Source: an uncultured Lachnospiraceae bacterium
GTDB lineage: Bacteria > Bacillota > Clostridia > Lachnospirales > Lachnospiraceae
Direction: 5' to 3'
NCBI GenBank assembly: GCA_910585765.1
Contig: CAJUES010000092.1
Span: forward strand, 1 to 9,198
Length of the DNA stretch: 9,198 nt
Position 1 is the first letter of the stretch, and every line of letters starts with the position of its first letter. Below, one piece after another: positions 5,951 to 9,198 of this stretch. The translations under genes and the position numbers were made by a program. The notes under the pieces were generated by a model. That model saw only the letters and a program-made list of their open reading frames with translations. It had not been told where the DNA came from and made no database searches.

Positions 5951-7687
5951 ATGGAACTTTCACAGGAGGAAAAGGCTGTCCGGCTGCAGCAGGCGGTGAT
6001 CAACAGCGCTGTCGGGGAGCTTTCCAACGTATGTGAGGAACTTGGGTATGTGGAGATGGCAGCCCCCGCACTGGGGCTCGCCTGCCGTTTCCGGGGGCTC
6101 GATGCGGTGAAGGTGCTGGTCGATGCGGGGATCACTTTCGATTTTCCGTCGACTGGGGAGATCGAGACAAAATACCGCTGCTACATCGGACAGAAGTATG
6201 CGAACTACCGCACGAATTACGCGCTGTATCTGCTAAAGATTCTCAGGGGCGGATTGAAAGGCGCCTGCAGTGTGAAGGGGATGAAGTTCACACAGAATGC
6301 AAAGAGGGAGACGGGAAAGCCGCTTCCGATCCTTGAAGATCAGGAGCGGCTAAAGGTGCTCGAGTATCTCATACAAAACAAGGAAAAGCTCTCTTTTCAG
6401 CCGGAGGAGATGCTCTTCTACGCGATCTATGCCAAGGACACGGTCATTTATGAGGCGTTGAAAAAGCACGGTGTCACGCTCTCTGAGAGGCGTGTCGGGA
6501 TGCTCACGGAGGGCGGCATCGCCACAGATGGCTACTGGCATGAATACGGATCCATGACGGGAAAGCTTGCCGATGCGGACTATCTCGAGGTCATGCAGCG
6601 GCTTGCCGCGGAGCTTGACGGAAAGCCGTTTTACTACACGGAGAAGATGTTTGATATCACGAAGGCGCGGTTTCACGATATCGAGATCTTTGAATATTTT
6701 CTCTCGCATTTCAGGCAGGAAAAGATGAAGAAATTCCAGATCATACGCAGTCTGATCGACGAAGGTGCCCTGGACGCGCTGCCGGTCATCGAGCGGCTGG
6801 GCTGGCTGGGCGCGCCACACAAGCGCGACGAGATGATCGGGTACGCTTCCGCAAACAGACGAACCGAGGCGCTTGCCTGGCTGCTGGACTATAAGAACCG
6901 CACGGCTGACTTTGCCGCCGAGCAGGAGAAGGCGGAGAGGAAGATGATGCGCGGGCTGAGTGGGAATCTGGGCAGGATGCCCTCACCGGATTCCGTCACC
7001 GAACTAAAAAAGATATGGAGTTACAGGAAACAGGACGACGGAACGCTGGTGATCACGAACTATAAAGGTACGGACACCGAAGTCACAGTGCCGGAACGGA
7101 TTGGCAGGAGCGTCGTCACAGCGATCGGAAAGGGTGCTTTTGCGGGGGCAGCGGGGAGAGTCGATATCACGATCTATGCGACATGGGAGCAGATGAAGCA
7201 CCGCCAGAGGAAGGTCACAAAGATCGCACTGCCGCACACGATCCGTCACATAGGTAAAGGCGCTTTTTGCGAACTGCAGGCATTGAGGGAGATCAATATT
7301 CCCGAGGGCGTGGAGGAGATTGACGAGTTTGCGTTCTTTGCCTGCAGTTTCCTGAAAAAGATCACGATCCCCGGGACAGTGAAAAAGATCGGAAAACACG
7401 CTTTTGCGCAGTGCAGTACACTTGAAAAAGTACAGATCTGCGAGGGAGTTCTCGAGATCGGGGAGAGGGCATTTTTGAACTGTCACAGTCTGAAGGAGGT
7501 TCATGTGCCGGAGTCTGTCCGGGAGCTGGCATCTGCCACAGTCCAGTATGGCAGTGCGGGGTACGAGGTGTTCAGCAGCTGTCCGGATCTGACGGTGTAC
7601 TGTCCGTCTGGCAGCAGGGCGGAGGCGTACTGCAGGGAAAAAGGTTTTCGGTATGGAGGAAAGAGCGAGATGCATGCAGGAGTATAA
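5951..7687 (+). CDS. Ankyrin-like / BspA-type leucine-rich repeat protein, copy 1
   Basis: The 578-aa product has no signal peptide, so unlike classical surface BspA proteins it should stay in the cytoplasm. Residues 1-315 are helical with ankyrin-like pieces: ALGLACRFRGLDAVKVLVDAG (38-60, in part) and EEMLFYAIYAKDTVIYEAL (152-170). A charged helix follows (TADFAAEQEKAERKMMR, 318-334). From WSYRKQDDGTLVITNYKG (356-373) the chain enters an LRR_5 array. Four clear units start at 424, 447, 470 and 493 with an exact 23-residue period and pattern I-x-I-P-x-x-V-x-x-I-G-x-x-A-F-x-x-C. A degenerate unit (516) and a cap (VFSSCPDLTVYCPSGSRAEA) close the array. An insertion at about 403-420 separates the first two units and is absent from copy 2. 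Such repeats usually bind proteins; a scaffold or adaptor role beside the VWA protein is inference. The gene probably shares a transcript with its neighbours. Confidence 0.85.
   Translation: MELSQEEKAVRLQQAVINSAVGELSNVCEELGYVEMAAPALGLACRFRGLDAVKVLVDAGITFDFPSTGEIETKYRCYIGQKYANYRTNYALYLLKILRGGLKGACSVKGMKFTQNAKRETGKPLPILEDQERLKVLEYLIQNKEKLSFQPEEMLFYAIYAKDTVIYEALKKHGVTLSERRVGMLTEGGIATDGYWHEYGSMTGKLADADYLEVMQRLAAELDGKPFYYTEKMFDITKARFHDIEIFEYFLSHFRQEKMKKFQIIRSLIDEGALDALPVIERLGWLGAPHKRDEMIGYASANRRTEALAWLLDYKNRTADFAAEQEKAERKMMRGLSGNLGRMPSPDSVTELKKIWSYRKQDDGTLVITNYKGTDTEVTVPERIGRSVVTAIGKGAFAGAAGRVDITIYATWEQMKHRQRKVTKIALPHTIRHIGKGAFCELQALREINIPEGVEEIDEFAFFACSFLKKITIPGTVKKIGKHAFAQCSTLEKVQICEGVLEIGERAFLNCHSLKEVHVPESVRELASATVQYGSAGYEVFSSCPDLTVYCPSGSRAEAYCREKGFRYGGKSEMHAGV
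7220..7495 (+). repeat. Four 23-residue LRR_5 repeats (copy 1)
   Basis: Four in-frame units of 69 nt encode KIALPHTIRHIGKGAF, EINIPEGVEEIDEFAF, KITIPGTVKKIGKHAF and KVQICEGVLEIGERAF, each followed by a short Cys- or Leu-containing turn. DNA identity between units is low, so the array looks old and kept at the protein level. Confidence 0.8.
7678..7682 (+). promoter_or_regulatory. Ribosome binding site of copy 2, inside the end of copy 1
   Basis: AGGAG at 7678-7682 lies within the last codons of copy 1 and 7 nt before ATG 7690. The copy 1 stop (7685-7687) is 2 nt from that ATG. The arrangement indicates translational coupling, with the two proteins made together. Confidence 0.8.
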
Positions 7688-7689
7688 GG

Positions 7690-9153
7690 ATGGAGATTGC
7701 GCAAAAGGAAAAAGCCGCGCTTTTGCAGAGGGCGGTGATCAATGGCTCGGAGGAGGAGCTTTCGAAAATTTATGATGCGTTAGGCTATGTGGAGATGTCA
7801 GCGCCTGCGCTTGGTCTGGCCTGCAGGTTCCGGGGGCTTGATGTGGTAAGGCTTCTCGTGCGGAAGGGAGCCTCGTTTGATTTTCCGTCGACGAAGGAGG
7901 CAGCAGAGACGTATCACTGCTATATCGGGACGAAAAAAGGGGATTACCGCACCAATTACTCCGTGTACCTGCTGAAAGCGTTTGGAAAGCTGCCGATGTA
8001 CAGTCTGGCAGGCATGATAATGGAACAGCAGATGGAAAGGGAAGACGGCAGTATGCTGTCGTTTCTCCCTGATGAAAAACGTGCCGATGTGCTGAGATTT
8101 CTTTTGGAAAACAGGGAAAAAATAGCATTTGAGCCCGAAGAGCTGTTGTATTATGCGATTTTTTACCGTGATACGGCGCTTGTAGACGAGCTGAAAAGGC
8201 AGAATGTAAAGATTCCCGGGAAACGAGTCTGTATCATTGCTGACGGTGCCTTCTCACCGAGCTGGTACTGGGATGAGTATGTTGCCCTGACACGACGGCT
8301 TGCCGGCGAGGAGTATCTCGAAGTGATGCAGCAGCTCGCTGTGGAGCTTGATGGAAGGTTATTTCGCTATACAGAAGGTATTTTTGACAGTGCCAGAAAT
8401 CATTTTTGCAGCGGCGGGGTATTTGAATTTTTTTATGCCCATTTCAACACGGAGAAGATGAATAAGAGTGCAGTCATGCGCGGTCTGATCGATGAAGGGG
8501 CTTTGGAAGCATTTCCGGTTCTGGAGCGGGAAGGGTGGCTTGCCATGCCCAAAAAACGGGATGAGATGATCGCATACGCGTCAGAGAAGAAAAGGACGGA
8601 GATCGTGGCGTGGCTGTTTGAATACAAGAACCGCACTGCGGATCTTGCGGCTGAGCAGAGGAAGGCGGAAAAGAAGCTGATGCGGGAGCTCAACAGAGCG
8701 CCGGACGCTGTCGACGCATTAAAGAAGCTGTGGAGCTACAAGAAACAGGAGGACGGTACGCTGATCATCACCAGCTATAAAGGGACGGACACCGAGGTCA
8801 CTGTCCCGGAAAAGATCGGCAGAAGCATTGTCACGGCAGTCGGCAGCGCCTTCTCAGGAATGTCTGGTGATGGAACGCCAAAGATCACGCTTCCCAAAAC
8901 GCTTCAATATATTGAAAGCTGTGCTTTTCACCGGCTCTGGGGATTGGAGGAGATTCAGATACCTGATGGGGTGAAGGCAATCGGTGATTTCGCCTTTTAT
9001 GAATGTGAACGGATCAGGGATATCGAGATCCCTGATCAGGTGAAAAGGATTGGTGAGAGCGCTTTCCAGGGATGCCGTATGCTGGAACACATCACCATCC
9101 CTGCCCAGGTGAAAACGATCGGCATGTCGGCTTTCGAGGGATGCCGTTTATAG
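7690..9153 (+). CDS. Ankyrin-like / BspA-type leucine-rich repeat protein, copy 2 (possibly C-terminally shortened)
   Basis: The 487-aa product aligns with copy 1 from the first residue; by eye more than half of the positions match. The strongest blocks are LGYVEM-APALGLACRFRGLD (31-51), SLIDEGAL-type helices (266-272), KRDEMIAYAS (289-298), YKNRTAD (312-318) and YKGTDTEVTVPEKIGRS (363-379). The plan is the same: ankyrin-like helices, charged helix (about 318-333), then LRR_5 repeats starting at 398, 421, 444 and 467 with a 23-residue period. The last unit reads HITIPAQVKTIGMSAFEGCRL and then stops, two residues short of a full repeat. The degenerate unit and Cys-rich cap of copy 1 are missing. 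The DNA after the stop is AT-rich and, read in frame, shows no LRR pattern, so a single nonsense change does not explain the end. It has no signal peptide. It may pair with copy 1 or compete for the same partner. Confidence 0.83.
   Translation: MEIAQKEKAALLQRAVINGSEEELSKIYDALGYVEMSAPALGLACRFRGLDVVRLLVRKGASFDFPSTKEAAETYHCYIGTKKGDYRTNYSVYLLKAFGKLPMYSLAGMIMEQQMEREDGSMLSFLPDEKRADVLRFLLENREKIAFEPEELLYYAIFYRDTALVDELKRQNVKIPGKRVCIIADGAFSPSWYWDEYVALTRRLAGEEYLEVMQQLAVELDGRLFRYTEGIFDSARNHFCSGGVFEFFYAHFNTEKMNKSAVMRGLIDEGALEAFPVLEREGWLAMPKKRDEMIAYASEKKRTEIVAWLFEYKNRTADLAAEQRKAEKKLMRELNRAPDAVDALKKLWSYKKQEDGTLIITSYKGTDTEVTVPEKIGRSIVTAVGSAFSGMSGDGTPKITLPKTLQYIESCAFHRLWGLEEIQIPDGVKAIGDFAFYECERIRDIEIPDQVKRIGESAFQGCRMLEHITIPAQVKTIGMSAFEGCRL
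8881..9150 (+). repeat. Four LRR_5 repeats (copy 2), last one incomplete
   Basis: Units KITLPKTLQYIESCAF, EIQIPDGVKAIGDFAF, DIEIPDQVKRIGESAF and HITIPAQVKTIGMSAF follow at 69-nt steps. The last two units share GGGATGCCGT at their ends, just before the stop codon. The array lacks a closing cap. Confidence 0.8.
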
Positions 9154-9188
9154 ATATTTAGAATCATATTAACACTTAAAAATATCTA
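9151..9188. repeat. AT-rich inverted repeat at the end of copy 2
   Basis: TAGATATTT (9151-9159, containing the copy 2 stop codon) and AAATATCTA (9180-9188) are perfect 9-bp inverted repeats with a 20-nt spacer. No T tract follows, so this is not a typical terminator. The remaining bases to 9198 show no gene. Confidence 0.5.
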
Positions 9189-9198
9189 CAAGCACCTA

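Noticed and set aside
1..9198. CRISPR arrays, tRNA or rRNA genes, transposase genes
   Set aside because: No regularly spaced identical repeats, no tRNA-like cloverleaf and no transposase or integrase motifs were found on either strand by eye.

Overview
The window looks like chromosomal DNA from a Gram-positive Firmicute, most likely a clostridium of the Lachnospiraceae type. Evidence: AGGAGG-type ribosome binding sites, three sigma-A-like promoters each with a 17-bp spacer, a lipoprotein signal, a UvrC whose FDVKEEL start region resembles clostridial UvrC, and BspA-type leucine-rich repeats (LRR) joined to ankyrin-like helices. Coding DNA is moderately GC-rich. I could not run a taxonomic search, so this placement is inference.

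Left part (1-2999): the window opens inside ftsH, the membrane AAA+ protease gene. Only the end of the peptidase domain and a long Gln/Pro-rich tail are present. A strong hairpin (818-854) follows. Next come a good promoter (885-913) and a leader with a degenerate 18-nt tandem repeat, then uvrC, the nucleotide excision repair endonuclease. The uvrC start codon is uncertain.

Middle part (3000-4421): a perfect-consensus promoter (TTGACA, 17 bp, TATAAT) drives a single gene for an acidic lipoprotein of unknown function. The unit is closed by a hairpin over the stop codon and a long A/T-flanked terminator that could work in both directions.

Right part (4422-9198): a third promoter starts what looks like a three-gene operon. 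The first gene encodes a DUF2201-type protein with a metallopeptidase-like N-terminal domain and a VWA-like C-terminal domain. Its zinc motif reads HTVLH instead of HExxH, while its metal-ion-dependent adhesion site (MIDAS) is intact. Two tandem paralogs follow. Each has an ankyrin-like helical region, a charged helix and a 23-residue LRR_5/BspA repeat array, with no signal peptide. The second paralog is translationally coupled to the first and ends abruptly in its last repeat, where the DNA turns AT-rich. VWA proteins of this kind often work with a MoxR-type AAA+ ATPase. None is encoded in the window, so the VWA protein plus two ankyrin-LRR proteins is the most interesting candidate for an undescribed system here. 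Its function cannot be told from sequence alone.
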